NCBI RefSeq assembly: GCF_025823185.1
Contig: NZ_JACKVK010000008.1
Location: 856,312 to 920,311 of the forward strand
Direction of reading: 5' to 3'
Source: Mycobacterium yunnanensis
Lineage (GTDB): Bacteria > Actinomycetota > Actinomycetes > Mycobacteriales > Mycobacteriaceae
Length of the DNA stretch: 64,000 nucleotides
Part shown: positions 27,984 to 36,487 of the stretch, in pieces
How positions within the stretch are numbered: position 1 is the first letter of the stretch
Layout of the letters: every line of letters begins with the position of its first letter
Made by a program: the position numbers and the translations under genes
Notes under the pieces: generated by a model
Told to the model about the DNA's origin: nothing
The model's database searches: none
What the model saw: the letters and a program-made list of their open reading frames with translations, nothing else

Positions 27984-29288
27984 GTGGTCTCGTCGAAGGC
28001 GCTGGACGGCCGGACGCCGTCATGGCCGCCGTCGACGGCGTTGCATGCGGTCCACGATCTGTTCGTCGCCGGGGAAGTCGACGCGACCTACCTCGACTCC
28101 ACCTCGATTCGCCCCGTCGTCGCCGAGAGTTGGCGCCGCAGCCTGGCCAAGGGCGTCGACCCCGACGTCGACGGTGCGGAATCCTCCGACGCCACGCTGC
28201 GCCTGGCGCGGATGCGCGACGCACACCCGCTGGCGTCGGCCCTGCCGGTGATTCGGCGGCTGCTCGTCGACGACGCCCGCGACACCGGTGTCGTCGTGGC
28301 CGTCACCGCCGCCGACGGCACGCTGCTCTGGGTGGAGGGCGACCCCGAGGCGCTGCGCAGGGCCGAGTCGATGAACTTCGTCCCAGGGGCCGACTGGAGC
28401 GAACGCCGCGTCGGTACCAATGCCCCCGGTACCGCGCTCGCCCTGGATCGCGAGTTGCAGATCCGCAGCTCCGAGCACTTCTCCCGGGTCGCCCAGCGGT
28501 GGAGTTGCACCGCGGCACCCGTCCACGACCCGGGCACCGGCGACTTGCTCGGTGCGATCGACCTGACCGGCGGGGTCGAGGTCGCCTCGGCACAGGCGCT
28601 GGCGCTGGTGCGCGCCACCGCCGTCGCGGTCGAGAACCACCTGGCGCTGCTGCGGCTCACCAAGCCGGCGAGCGCGCCCGTGGCCGACCCGGTCGGTGCG
28701 CGGTTCCGGGTGCTGGGCGCGGGTCGGCCGCGCTGGCAGGTGACCGACGAACGCGGGATCCGCCGGTCGGTGAGTCTCACGCCGCGCCACGCCGACATCC
28801 TGGTGCTGCTCAGCCAGCACCCCGAAGGCCTCAGCGCCGACCACCTCGCGATGATGCTCGACGACAAGGATCTCGACGTCGTCACGGTCCGGGCGGAGAT
28901 GTCGCGCCTGCGCCGAGTCATCAAGCCCGTCGTGGTGGGCTCGCGGCCGTACCGGCTCGTCGAGCCGGTGCTCAGCGACGTCACCCAGGTGTTCGACGAA
29001 CTGCGGTCCGGCCGCGTCGCCGCCGCGCTCGACGTCTACCCGGGGGCCTTGCTGCCACAGTCGATGTCCCCGGCGATCGCGCGCCTACGCACCGAACTGA
29101 GCACCAGCCTGCGCACCGCGGTCATCGCGACCGGTGACCTGGCCGTACTGCGGCGGTGGCTGGACCTTCCGGAGGGACGCGACGACCGCGACGGCTGGCG
29201 GCTGCTGCACGACGGCGCCGGCCCGGGATCCGTCGGGCAGGCCCGCGCCCGCGGCCACCTCGCGGGGCTCGACCTGGATCTGGCCTGA
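27984..29288 (+). CDS. GAF-domain helix-turn-helix transcriptional regulator (AcoR-like)
   Basis: A regulator with the N-terminal layout of AcoR-like activators: a sensing segment (RPVVAESWRRSLAKGVDPD) leading into a GAF domain (about residues 60-220, including WSERRVGTNAPGTALALDRELQI), then a DNA-binding region (LTPRHADILVLLSQHPEGLSADHLAMML, winged-helix style) and an alpha-helical C-terminus. No AAA+ domain is present, so it is not a sigma-54 activator. The start is uncertain: the frame is open from 27858, and GTG at 27984 is my choice because the conserved part begins just after it. Relatives often control alcohol/aldehyde or diol metabolism genes, which fits the neighbours. Confidence 0.78.
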   Translation: MVSSKALDGRTPSWPPSTALHAVHDLFVAGEVDATYLDSTSIRPVVAESWRRSLAKGVDPDVDGAESSDATLRLARMRDAHPLASALPVIRRLLVDDARDTGVVVAVTAADGTLLWVEGDPEALRRAESMNFVPGADWSERRVGTNAPGTALALDRELQIRSSEHFSRVAQRWSCTAAPVHDPGTGDLLGAIDLTGGVEVASAQALALVRATAVAVENHLALLRLTKPASAPVADPVGARFRVLGAGRPRWQVTDERGIRRSVSLTPRHADILVLLSQHPEGLSADHLAMMLDDKDLDVVTVRAEMSRLRRVIKPVVVGSRPYRLVEPVLSDVTQVFDELRSGRVAAALDVYPGALLPQSMSPAIARLRTELSTSLRTAVIATGDLAVLRRWLDLPEGRDDRDGWRLLHDGAGPGSVGQARARGHLAGLDLDLA

Positions 29289-29331
29289 CCCCACGGGAAC
29301 CGGACGGACGCGCTGCGCGTCCTACACGGTC

Positions 29332-29637
29332 ATGGGAGACATCGAATCCGCACGCGTCGACGTCGGCGCGCTTCTCGCCGCCGCCAGCCGCTGCGACGCC
29401 ATCGCCGACGCCGTCGACGGGTTGACCCGCGGCGCGCTGAGCCGCCTCGCCTTCGACGGCGCCGTCGCCGGGCGCGACCACGTGGCCGGCGGGGACCGGG
29501 TACGCCGCGGCGTCGACGAGATCGTCGACCACACCGCGGCGTGGGCCAGAGCCATGCGCGAGATCGCCGCGTCGCTGCGGGTCTCCGGTGCCCGCTACGT
29601 CGACGTCGACGCGCGCGGCGTGGCGCGGCTGGGCTGA
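29332..29637 (+). CDS. EspC/Rv3440c-like small helical protein, possible type VII substrate
   Basis: A 101-residue, mostly helical protein in the genomic position of M. tuberculosis Rv3440c. It resembles the short EspC-type proteins associated with ESX secretion: no signal peptide, an Ala-rich N-terminal helix, and a second helix with WARAMREIAASLRVSG. It is followed after two bases by the longer WSG-containing gene, giving a small-plus-large pair like EspC/EspA. The function is not known. The ATG at 29332 lies 43 bp after the regulator gene. Confidence 0.7.
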   Translation: MGDIESARVDVGALLAAASRCDAIADAVDGLTRGALSRLAFDGAVAGRDHVAGGDRVRRGVDEIVDHTAAWARAMREIAASLRVSGARYVDVDARGVARLG

Positions 29638-29639
29638 CG

Positions 29640-31088
29640 ATGGCCGACGCGTACGACGTCGCGGGCCGCCTTGCGGAGGGTTCCCCCACGGTCGCCGACA
29701 TCGAGGAGTACGTGGCGGCCGCCCAACGCCTGGGCTACCACCACCGGGACTTGACGACGTACCCCGCGCAGGCGCGCGAGTGGTACGGCAGCGAGGACGG
29801 TCTGGACCTTCGCGCGCTGGACGCCGACCACGGTGCGCTGTTGGCCGCCGCCGCGGCCGCCGAGGACGCGGTCGGCATGCAGGTCGACCTGATGACCGAC
29901 CTCGACGCGGCGTGGTCGGGCCGGGGCGCGGCGGCAGCGCGCGAATTCCTGTGGCGCAGCATCCAGTCCGCGACGGTCGTCAGTGCTGCGGTGCGAGCGG
30001 CCGCCAATGCCACGGCGACGCTGCGAGATTCGCTGTGGCGGGCCGTCGACGCGAAGGTGCGCGCCACGCAGACCGTCGACGACGGGCAGCGCCCGCAGCG
30101 CGGTGAGTGGTTGGCCGCCGCCACGACGGTGACCACCGGCGGAGGGGACGTGGCGGCGGCCAGCGAGCTGGTCGACCAACGGGTCAGACCGTTCGTCGAG
30201 CTGACCGTGGCCTCGGGCTGGGTGGCGGCGATGCGCGAGGCTGCGGCCGCGGTCGACGCGGCCTACGACGCGGCGATCGCCGCGACGGCCTCGCCGACCG
30301 TCGTGTTCGCAGTGCCCGGCGTCCTCGGCCCGCGGGTCGACGGGGTCGCCGCGGTCACGCCGGAACCCGTCCTGGCGTCCGCCGTCCGGACGCATCAGAC
30401 ACCGGTCCACACCGTTCCCGCGGCCGCCGCCGGGTCGGCACCTTTCGGTGCCGCGCCATGGTCGGGCCCCGAGGCGGCATGGTCGGGCCCCGAGGCGTCG
30501 GCCGCGCCACCGGGCACGACACCCGTTGCGGCGCAACCACCTTCAATGCCACCGTCGGGCGATCTCGGTGCAGGCGGTCTCCCGCCGGGGTCGGCGGGAT
30601 CGATGGGCTCCGGCGGCGGCATGGGTTCCGGCTTCGGGGGGGTCGGGGGTCTTGGGCAACAGCTGGCGGACCTGATCAAAGGGCTACTCGGCTCGTCCGA
30701 CGGCGGTGTTGGCGAGACACCGGACGAGACAACCGATCTGGACGACGATCTGGCCGGCGGAGACCCCGAAGGCGACGGCAACGGACCGGAGGACGATCCG
30801 GAAGAGGACCCGGATGACGATCCGGATGACGAGGACGAGGACGACGGCGCCCCCGACGACGTGCTCGCCGACGACGAGCTCGAGGCTCCGCCGTCCGAGG
30901 AGGTTGCCATCGCGGAGGGCGAGGGCGTGCCCGCGGAACCCGATGCGGTCCCCGATCCGGTGCCACCGCCGCCCGAACCACCGCCGCCCGAACCACCGCC
31001 GGCCGTCGCCGCGGAGCCGCTCGCCGACGACGGGGCCCGGACGCCGTGCGAGATCGCGGCCGACGAGCTACCCCAGGTCGGCGAGTAG
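29640..31088 (+). CDS. Rv3439c-like Ala/Pro-rich protein with a WXG-like motif
   Basis: A 482-residue protein in the position of Rv3439c. Residues 1 to about 225 are helical and contain a WSG turn (DLDAAWSGRGAAAAREF, Trp near 97), reminiscent of WXG100 proteins. The middle is low-complexity, with a short tandem repeat (PWSGPEAAWSGPEA) and a Gly/Ser/Met-rich stretch. The C-terminal third is strongly acidic (runs of Asp/Glu and Pro) and ends in a Pro/Glu repeat. No signal peptide is seen. The last 21 bases overlap the convergent GNAT gene. A type VII secreted or cell-envelope role is inference. Confidence 0.72.
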   Translation: MADAYDVAGRLAEGSPTVADIEEYVAAAQRLGYHHRDLTTYPAQAREWYGSEDGLDLRALDADHGALLAAAAAAEDAVGMQVDLMTDLDAAWSGRGAAAAREFLWRSIQSATVVSAAVRAAANATATLRDSLWRAVDAKVRATQTVDDGQRPQRGEWLAAATTVTTGGGDVAAASELVDQRVRPFVELTVASGWVAAMREAAAAVDAAYDAAIAATASPTVVFAVPGVLGPRVDGVAAVTPEPVLASAVRTHQTPVHTVPAAAAGSAPFGAAPWSGPEAAWSGPEASAAPPGTTPVAAQPPSMPPSGDLGAGGLPPGSAGSMGSGGGMGSGFGGVGGLGQQLADLIKGLLGSSDGGVGETPDETTDLDDDLAGGDPEGDGNGPEDDPEEDPDDDPDDEDEDDGAPDDVLADDELEAPPSEEVAIAEGEGVPAEPDAVPDPVPPPPEPPPPEPPPAVAAEPLADDGARTPCEIAADELPQVGE

Positions 31089-31670
31089 GGCGGTGTCACT
31101 CCTGAGGCGGGCGTGGGCGTGCATGTCGTGAAACCCGTCGACGTGCAACGCCGCACCGCGGCGCGTGCCCTCGTCGCGGAACCCGGCCTTGGTCGCCACC
31201 CGGCACGACGCCACGTTGCGCGTCGAGTGGTGCAGCTGCAAGCGATGGAAGCCGGCGTCGGTGAAGGCCCACGCCGACAGGGCGAGCACGGCGCGGGTGC
31301 ACAGTCCGCGCCCGCGCGAGGCGGCACACGTCCAGTAGGCGACCTCGGCCGCGGCGTCGAACAGGTCGACGCCCTTGAGGGCGATGCGGCCCAGCAGGGT
31401 GTCGTCGGCTCCGACGATCGCCCAGTTGAACTCGGACTCGGCGGCCCAACCCCGCCGCCAGCGCGTGATCAGTTCGCGCGCTTCGTCTTCGGTGTCGGCC
31501 CGGCTGACGTGCCACTGCCGGATCGCCGGATCGTCGAAGGCCGCGACCAGCGCGGCGGCGTCGTCGGGGAGCCACGGTCTCATGACGGCGCTCTCGTCGA
31601 CGGTGAGCCGCGGGTGCTCCGACGAGGAGAACGAGCCCGTCGGCAGGGCGGGCGGGAACGAGCTGGGCAC
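31068..31670 (-). CDS. GNAT family N-acetyltransferase (RimJ/RimL-like)
   Basis: A 200-residue acetyl-CoA-dependent acyltransferase. The acceptor-binding region MRPWLPDDAAALVAAFDDPAIRQW and the acetyl-CoA loop SRGRGLCTRAVLALSAWAF are typical of RimJ/L-type enzymes that acetylate N-termini, aminoglycosides or small amines; the substrate is unknown. The first about 28 residues before the conserved start may be an annotation extension. It overlaps the 3' end of the preceding gene on the other strand. Confidence 0.85.
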   Translation of the reverse strand: MPSSFPPALPTGSFSSSEHPRLTVDESAVMRPWLPDDAAALVAAFDDPAIRQWHVSRADTEDEARELITRWRRGWAAESEFNWAIVGADDTLLGRIALKGVDLFDAAAEVAYWTCAASRGRGLCTRAVLALSAWAFTDAGFHRLQLHHSTRNVASCRVATKAGFRDEGTRRGAALHVDGFHDMHAHARLRSDTALLADLG

Positions 31671-31698
31671 CCGACCATCTTCGCTCGTGGTCGCGCGC

Positions 31699-32574
31699 CT
31701 AGACCGTCTGATCGCGGCAGGCCAGCGCCGCCTCGACGAACTCGTCGCGCACGGGATCCGCGGTGGCGGCGTGCCAGATCAGCGTGACGCGGCCGGGCGG
31801 GATGTCCTCGATCGGCACGACGCACACGTCGGGCCGCCGGTAGAACGCCGTCGCCGACCGCGGCAGGATCGCGAACCCCTCGTGCGCGGCGACGCGCTCG
31901 AGCTTCTCCTCCATGGTGGACGCGACGCGGTGCGTGGCACGCCGGAGTTCGGGCGTCGCGACGGCGTACCACTCCGGCACGATGGCCGGATCCTGCAGTG
32001 GGCGGTGCGACGCCAGCTCCGACAACCGGAGCGTCTCCCGGCGGGCCAAGGGGTCGTCGGCGGGTAGCAGTGCGACCCGTGGTTCCTCCAAGAGCGCGGC
32101 GGTGCCGAGCCCGCGATGGTCGACGGGCTCACGGGCGTAGACCACGTCGAGCGTGCGGTTGCGCACCGACTCCAACTGTTCGGGCGCCCCGATCGCGACG
32201 ACCTCCGCGCGGTGGGCCGGGTGTGCCCGTTCGAAGGTCCGCACGGCAGCGGTCGCCAACAGTCCAGGCATCACGCCGACCCGCACGACCCGTGTGGGTG
32301 TGGCGGCCCGAGACAGCCTCTCGCGCAACGCCGTCGACTCCGACAGCAGGAAGCGGGCATCCTGCAGCAGCTGGCTGCCCACGTCGGTGAGGGTGGCGCC
32401 ACGGGTGTCACGGGTCAGCAGCCGAAAGCCGAGGTCGTCTTCCAGGGCTCGAATTTGGCGCGACAGCACCGGCTGGGCGATGTGAAGGCGCTTGGCGGCG
32501 CGCCCGAAGTTGAGCTCCTCGGCGACGGCCACGAAGTAGCGCAGCTTGCGCAAGTCGAGATCTGGAGCGCTCAT
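31699..32574 (-). CDS. LysR-family transcriptional regulator
   Basis: A 291-residue LysR-type regulator: winged HTH at the N-terminus (LRKLRYFVAVAEELNFGRAAKRLHIAQPVLSRQIRALE) and a periplasmic-binding-like effector domain (from about residue 90). The ATG at 32574 is the natural start; the open frame upstream crosses the control region. It is divergent from the SDR gene at 32645. The palindrome ATACC-GTCAG-GGTAT overlaps its start codon, giving the expected autoregulatory layout. The effector is not known. Confidence 0.92.
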   Translation of the reverse strand: MSAPDLDLRKLRYFVAVAEELNFGRAAKRLHIAQPVLSRQIRALEDDLGFRLLTRDTRGATLTDVGSQLLQDARFLLSESTALRERLSRAATPTRVVRVGVMPGLLATAAVRTFERAHPAHRAEVVAIGAPEQLESVRNRTLDVVYAREPVDHRGLGTAALLEEPRVALLPADDPLARRETLRLSELASHRPLQDPAIVPEWYAVATPELRRATHRVASTMEEKLERVAAHEGFAILPRSATAFYRRPDVCVVPIEDIPPGRVTLIWHAATADPVRDEFVEAALACRDQTV

Positions 32575-32587
32575 ACCGTCAGGGTAT
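32573..32587. promoter_or_regulatory. LysR-type operator palindrome
   Basis: ATACC-GTCAG-GGTAT is a perfect 5-5-5 palindrome with the T-N11-A core of LysR boxes. It overlaps the start codon of the lysR gene and lies 58 bp before the divergent SDR gene. Confidence 0.6.
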
Positions 32588-32644
32588 CGCCAGGCGACGG
32601 AAAGAGTCTTGGACGGACGACCGCGACCGGTGGAGCGTGGAGCC

Positions 32645-33361
32645 ATGACCGTGCAGAACACGACCGTCCTCGTCATCGGCGGCACCTCGGGAATCGGTCT
32701 GGGCGTCGCCCGTGCGGTGGCCGACCGGGGTGCCACCGTGATCGTCGCGTCCCGGCGCCGCTCCAGCGTCGACCGGGCCCTGGCCGAACTCCCCGCCGGC
32801 GCCCGCGGCACCACCGTCGACCTCGCCGACCCGGGGGCACTCGACCGGCTCGTCGACGAGGTCGGCGAGGTGGATCACCTGGTCTACACCGCCGGTGAGC
32901 CCCTCGAGATGTCGGCGTTGGCCGACCTGACGCCCGACGCGGTCGTGGGCTTCCTGTCGACCCGCTTCATCGGCGCCCTCAGTGCGGTCCGGGTGTTCGG
33001 GCCTCGGCTACGCGCCGGTGGCTCGATCACGCTCACCAGCGGCACGGCCGCGTGGAGTCCGGGCTACGGTGTCCTGCCCTCCAGTCTGTGCGGTGCGATG
33101 AACGCCATGACCGCCGCCCTGGCGGTGGAGCTCGCACCCATCCGGGTCAACGCCGTCGCCCCGGGACTGATCCGCACCCCGCTGTGGGACGCCGTGCCCG
33201 AGGCCGAGCGTCAGGAACTCTACGACGAAGACGCTCGACGGGTACCACTCGGACGTGTCGGCGAAGTGGCCGACGTCGCGCGGGCCTACGTCTACTGCAT
33301 GGAGCAGGAGTTCAGCACCGGCACGGTGCTCACCGTCGAGGGCGGCATCCTGCTGGTGTGA
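32645..33361 (+). CDS. Short-chain dehydrogenase/reductase family protein lacking the YxxxK motif
   Basis: A 238-residue SDR with a classical N-terminal cofactor loop (VLVIGGTSGIGLGVARAVAD; arginines after the second strand suggest NADP). The usual active-site Tyr and Lys are absent: after the LTSG serine strand, the helix reads PSSLCGAMNAM in place of YxxxK. The C-terminal IRVNAVAPGLIRTPLWD is normal. Related degenerate SDRs exist, so catalysis may be altered or lost. It is divergent from the LysR gene, which probably controls it. Confidence 0.85.
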   Translation: MTVQNTTVLVIGGTSGIGLGVARAVADRGATVIVASRRRSSVDRALAELPAGARGTTVDLADPGALDRLVDEVGEVDHLVYTAGEPLEMSALADLTPDAVVGFLSTRFIGALSAVRVFGPRLRAGGSITLTSGTAAWSPGYGVLPSSLCGAMNAMTAALAVELAPIRVNAVAPGLIRTPLWDAVPEAERQELYDEDARRVPLGRVGEVADVARAYVYCMEQEFSTGTVLTVEGGILLV

Positions 33362-33481
33362 TCAGACCGTGCAGCGACGGCGCGAACCGTTGCCCATCGT
33401 GCGTCCCCCCAGCCTCGGGATGGCTTCCTACGCTCGAGTCAACGACGATGCGCCGCGCAACGACGCCGGAACGGGGAGACC

Positions 33482-34498
33482 ATGAAGACGTCGGACGTCC
33501 GCACACATCGGCGAACCGGCCTGCAGTTCAGCGCCATTGGCTACGGCGGTGCACCGATCGGCAACTTCAACGGGACCGTCACCGACGACGAGGCGCGCCG
33601 ACACGTCGACCAGTCCTGGGGTCATGGCGTCCGCTACTTCGACACCGCGCCTGGCTACGGCAACGGGTTGAGCGAGTACCGGCTCGGTCACGCACTGCGT
33701 CGACGCGACAGGACCGACTTCCTGCTCTCGACCAAGGTGGGCAGGACCGTGACCCCGAGGCGGGGCGCTGCGACCTCGAACGGGCAGTACGTGGAGTTGC
33801 CGTCGATGGCGGTCGATTTCGACTACTCCTACGACGGCGTGATGCGTGCGGTCGAACAAAGCATGCAGCGGATGCTCGTCGACCATCTCGACGCGCTCTT
33901 CGTCCACGACTGCGACCGCTACACACACGGCTCGTCTCAACCCGAGTACTTTCGGCAAGCGGTCGTCAGCGGCTTTCCGGCGTTGGAATCGCTGCGTGAC
34001 CAAGGGGTCGTCACGGCCATCGGATTTGGCGTGAACGAGACCGACGTCATGATCGACGCGGTCAAGGCCGTCGACGTCGATCTCTGTCTGCTGGCCGGCC
34101 GGTACACGCTGCTGGAGCAGGAGCCACTCGACACGCTGTTTCCCCTGTGCGAGGAGCGCGGCGTCGGCATCGTCCTCGGTGGTGCCTACAACAGCGGAAT
34201 CTTGGCGAAGGGGCCAGTCCGTGACGCGCGCTTCGACTATGCCGCGGCGCCGACGAATGTCATGTCCAAAGTGGTTGCCCTGCAGGATGTCTGTGCTTCA
34301 TTCGACGTCGAACTCCCGGCCGTTGCGCTGCAGTTCGCCTACGCCCATCCAGTCGTGACGAGCGTGTGCGTCGGCTCCCGCAACGAGCAGCAGCAGCAGC
34401 GCAACGCAGAGTTGGCCGCAACCGATGTGCCGCAGGACCTGTGGCAGGCCCTTCGGGACGCGAACCTTCTTCGCGACGACGCACCGACGCCGGTCTAG
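33482..34498 (+). CDS. Aldo/keto reductase (aldose/pyridoxal dehydrogenase type)
   Basis: A 338-residue TIM-barrel oxidoreductase. The catalytic tetrad is visible: Asp and Tyr in YFDTAPGYGNGLSE, Lys in STKVG, His in FVHDCDRY. The overall pattern resembles D-threo-aldose 1-dehydrogenase, L-fucose dehydrogenase and pyridoxal 4-dehydrogenase, which oxidise the C1 of sugars or an aldehyde to a lactone using NAD(P). The ATG has GGGGAGA upstream. A 120-bp stretch after the SDR probably holds its promoter. It is convergent with the ThDP enzyme gene. Confidence 0.88.
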   Translation: MKTSDVRTHRRTGLQFSAIGYGGAPIGNFNGTVTDDEARRHVDQSWGHGVRYFDTAPGYGNGLSEYRLGHALRRRDRTDFLLSTKVGRTVTPRRGAATSNGQYVELPSMAVDFDYSYDGVMRAVEQSMQRMLVDHLDALFVHDCDRYTHGSSQPEYFRQAVVSGFPALESLRDQGVVTAIGFGVNETDVMIDAVKAVDVDLCLLAGRYTLLEQEPLDTLFPLCEERGVGIVLGGAYNSGILAKGPVRDARFDYAAAPTNVMSKVVALQDVCASFDVELPAVALQFAYAHPVVTSVCVGSRNEQQQQRNAELAATDVPQDLWQALRDANLLRDDAPTPV

Positions 34499-34509
34499 GT
34501 GACGTCACG

Positions 34510-34538
34510 GCCCCCGACGCCGTCCTGGCGACGGGGGC
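34510..34538. terminator. Bidirectional hairpin between the AKR and ThDP-enzyme genes
   Basis: GCCCCCG (34510-34516) pairs with CGGGGGC (34532-34538); after an A/A mismatch an inner CGCC/GGCG stem extends the hairpin around a 5-base loop. It lies between two convergent genes, so it could serve both directions. Confidence 0.6.
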
Positions 34539-34549
34539 GACGACCGGCG

Positions 34550-36334
34550 TTACTGGTGCTGCTCGCTGGTTCGCCGCGCACGGTATTCCGCGGCGCGCTC
34601 GTCCGTGATGTGTGGCAGCGGAGGGAAGTCCAGCCAGCCCGGAACGAAGGGGCTCGCGAGGTCCCGATCCGTGGGAATCTCCACCAGCACGGGTGCCTTG
34701 GCGTCGAAGGCACGCTTGAACGTCGGCTCCAGGTCCGATGCAGATTCCACGCGGAACGACTCCAAGCCGAACGCCTTGCCCAGGCTTTGGAAACTGGGAC
34801 TGTAGGGAGTGCCGTCCGGTCGGTTGAACTCGGTGCCGATGATGCGGTCGGTTGCGTTGCGCTGACCGCCGCGGATCGAGATGTAGCCCGAATTGTCCTG
34901 CACCACGAACACCACGGCGATGTCGTGCTGAATCGCCACCCCAATCTCTTGGGCCGTCATCAGGAAGTCACCGTCACCGGTGATGCAGGCGACCTGTCGC
35001 TCGGGGGCAGCGAGCTTCGCGCCGAGCGCGGCCGGCACCGGCCACCCCATCGAGGAGAACCCACCCGTGGTGAGGTGGGTCCGTGGCTCGTAGACGGGGA
35101 ATGTCTGCTTGACGGCACCCTGGGTGTTGCCAGACCCCGCCAACACGATGCCGCTACGGTCCATCACCTGACGCAACGCTCCGAGCGGCCGCTGCAACGT
35201 GAACGGAAAGCGATCGGTATCGCGACGGGTGGCGAGCTCGCCCTCCCATTCCGCCTTGCGTTCGGCGACCTCGGCGAGGTATTCGCTGCGGTCCGGCTTG
35301 GCGGGCAGCGAGGCCACGATGGCGGCCACCGCCGGCTTGGCGTCGGAGAGGATGCCGACCTCCGCGGGGTAGATCTTTCCGATCTCGTGCGGGTCGATGT
35401 CGACGTGGATGAGTTTGGCAGGCGGGAACGAAAACGACTGACCCTTGGCGTAACTCGATGACGACCAGTCGGTGAAACGGCAGCCGACCGACACCACGAC
35501 GTCGGCATTGGCGGCAAGGTGATTCCCATGGATGGTGCCGGTCTGGCCGACGCTTCCGATGAAGAGGTCGTGATCCTCGGGAAAGGCACTCTTGCCGTTC
35601 CAGGTGGTCACCACGGGAATGTCGAGACCCTCGGCGAGCGCCCGTACCTCGTCGGTGGCGTTGGCGCTGATGGCGCCGCCGCCCACGACGATCACGGGTC
35701 GCTTGGCCGTCGCCAGCAGGTCGACGGCTCGCTCGATGGCCTCGGGATCGGGGTATTGCAGGCCGACCGGTAGTCGACGCGCCAGATCGTGGAAGTTGAC
35801 CTCGGCGGTCTCGGCATGCAGATCCCACGGCACCTCGATGTGCGCGGGTCCCCGCCGCCCGGTGAGCATGGTGCTGAACGCCCTGTGCAGGATGAAGGGC
35901 AGATCTTCGATGCTGTTGGCGACCCAACTTCGCTTGGATACCGCTTCGGCGACCTGAGGAAATCCGTTGTCCTTCTGGCGTTCTAGCTCCTGGAGTACCC
36001 CGCGCCCTCGCATGTGGCGCGGCGGACCGCCGGTGATCACCAAGACGCTGGTGGAGTCGCTGTAGGCCGTCGCAAGGCCCAGCACGGTATTGGACGCGCC
36101 AGCGCCGATCGAGGTGACTGCCGCCATCGGGGTACCCGACACCCGGTAGAAACCGTCGGCCAGGTGCACTGCGCTCTGCTCGTGGTAGGTCTGAATGAAC
36201 GGGATCTTCGACTCGTCCTCGTTGAAGGCGTCCATCAGGCCCCAAATGCCATGGCCGGGAATGCCTGCCACGTAAGGAACGCCGTACTCCTTGAGGATGC
36301 GGGCGATGACCTGCCCACCGTTCAACCGTGGCAT
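34550..36334 (-). CDS. Thiamine diphosphate-dependent enzyme of the acetolactate synthase family
   Basis: A 594-residue enzyme with the three-domain layout of acetolactate synthase-like enzymes. The N-terminal pyrimidine domain has the conserved Glu in TYHEQSAVHLADG. The central domain is Rossmann-like (PVIVVGGGAISANA). The C-terminal diphosphate domain has the GDGDF metal motif and the matching Asn in VVQDNSGYIS. The reaction could be a decarboxylation, ligation or acyl transfer; length and context allow an Xsc-like or IolD-like role, but I cannot choose. It is divergent from the PucR gene and probably part of the same catabolic unit. Confidence 0.85.
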   Translation of the reverse strand: MPRLNGGQVIARILKEYGVPYVAGIPGHGIWGLMDAFNEDESKIPFIQTYHEQSAVHLADGFYRVSGTPMAAVTSIGAGASNTVLGLATAYSDSTSVLVITGGPPRHMRGRGVLQELERQKDNGFPQVAEAVSKRSWVANSIEDLPFILHRAFSTMLTGRRGPAHIEVPWDLHAETAEVNFHDLARRLPVGLQYPDPEAIERAVDLLATAKRPVIVVGGGAISANATDEVRALAEGLDIPVVTTWNGKSAFPEDHDLFIGSVGQTGTIHGNHLAANADVVVSVGCRFTDWSSSSYAKGQSFSFPPAKLIHVDIDPHEIGKIYPAEVGILSDAKPAVAAIVASLPAKPDRSEYLAEVAERKAEWEGELATRRDTDRFPFTLQRPLGALRQVMDRSGIVLAGSGNTQGAVKQTFPVYEPRTHLTTGGFSSMGWPVPAALGAKLAAPERQVACITGDGDFLMTAQEIGVAIQHDIAVVFVVQDNSGYISIRGGQRNATDRIIGTEFNRPDGTPYSPSFQSLGKAFGLESFRVESASDLEPTFKRAFDAKAPVLVEIPTDRDLASPFVPGWLDFPPLPHITDERAAEYRARRTSEQHQ

Positions 36335-36487
36335 GCGACTGTCCTTTCGTGACGAGGTCGCGTGACCTCACGTGTTGACGAAGCGTTACCGTCGATTGTG
36401 CCCATTCCCGACATACGTCGTTAGACTCGTTTTGCGCAGCAGATCCCGATTTCGCTGCACAGTGTGTCCAGTGAGGGGAGGGCTGCC

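Noticed and set aside
30448..30500. Tandem repeat in the Rv3439c-like gene as a mobile or CRISPR-type repeat
   Set aside because: It is two short in-frame copies of a WSGPEA-coding unit inside low-complexity protein sequence, explained by the gene itself.
36360..36420. TGCA-N4-GTGA-type site for the ThDP enzyme gene
   Set aside because: The minus strand has TGCGCAAAACGAGTC near 36440, which resembles the motif, but it needs an extra base and a changed core, so I did not list it as a site.
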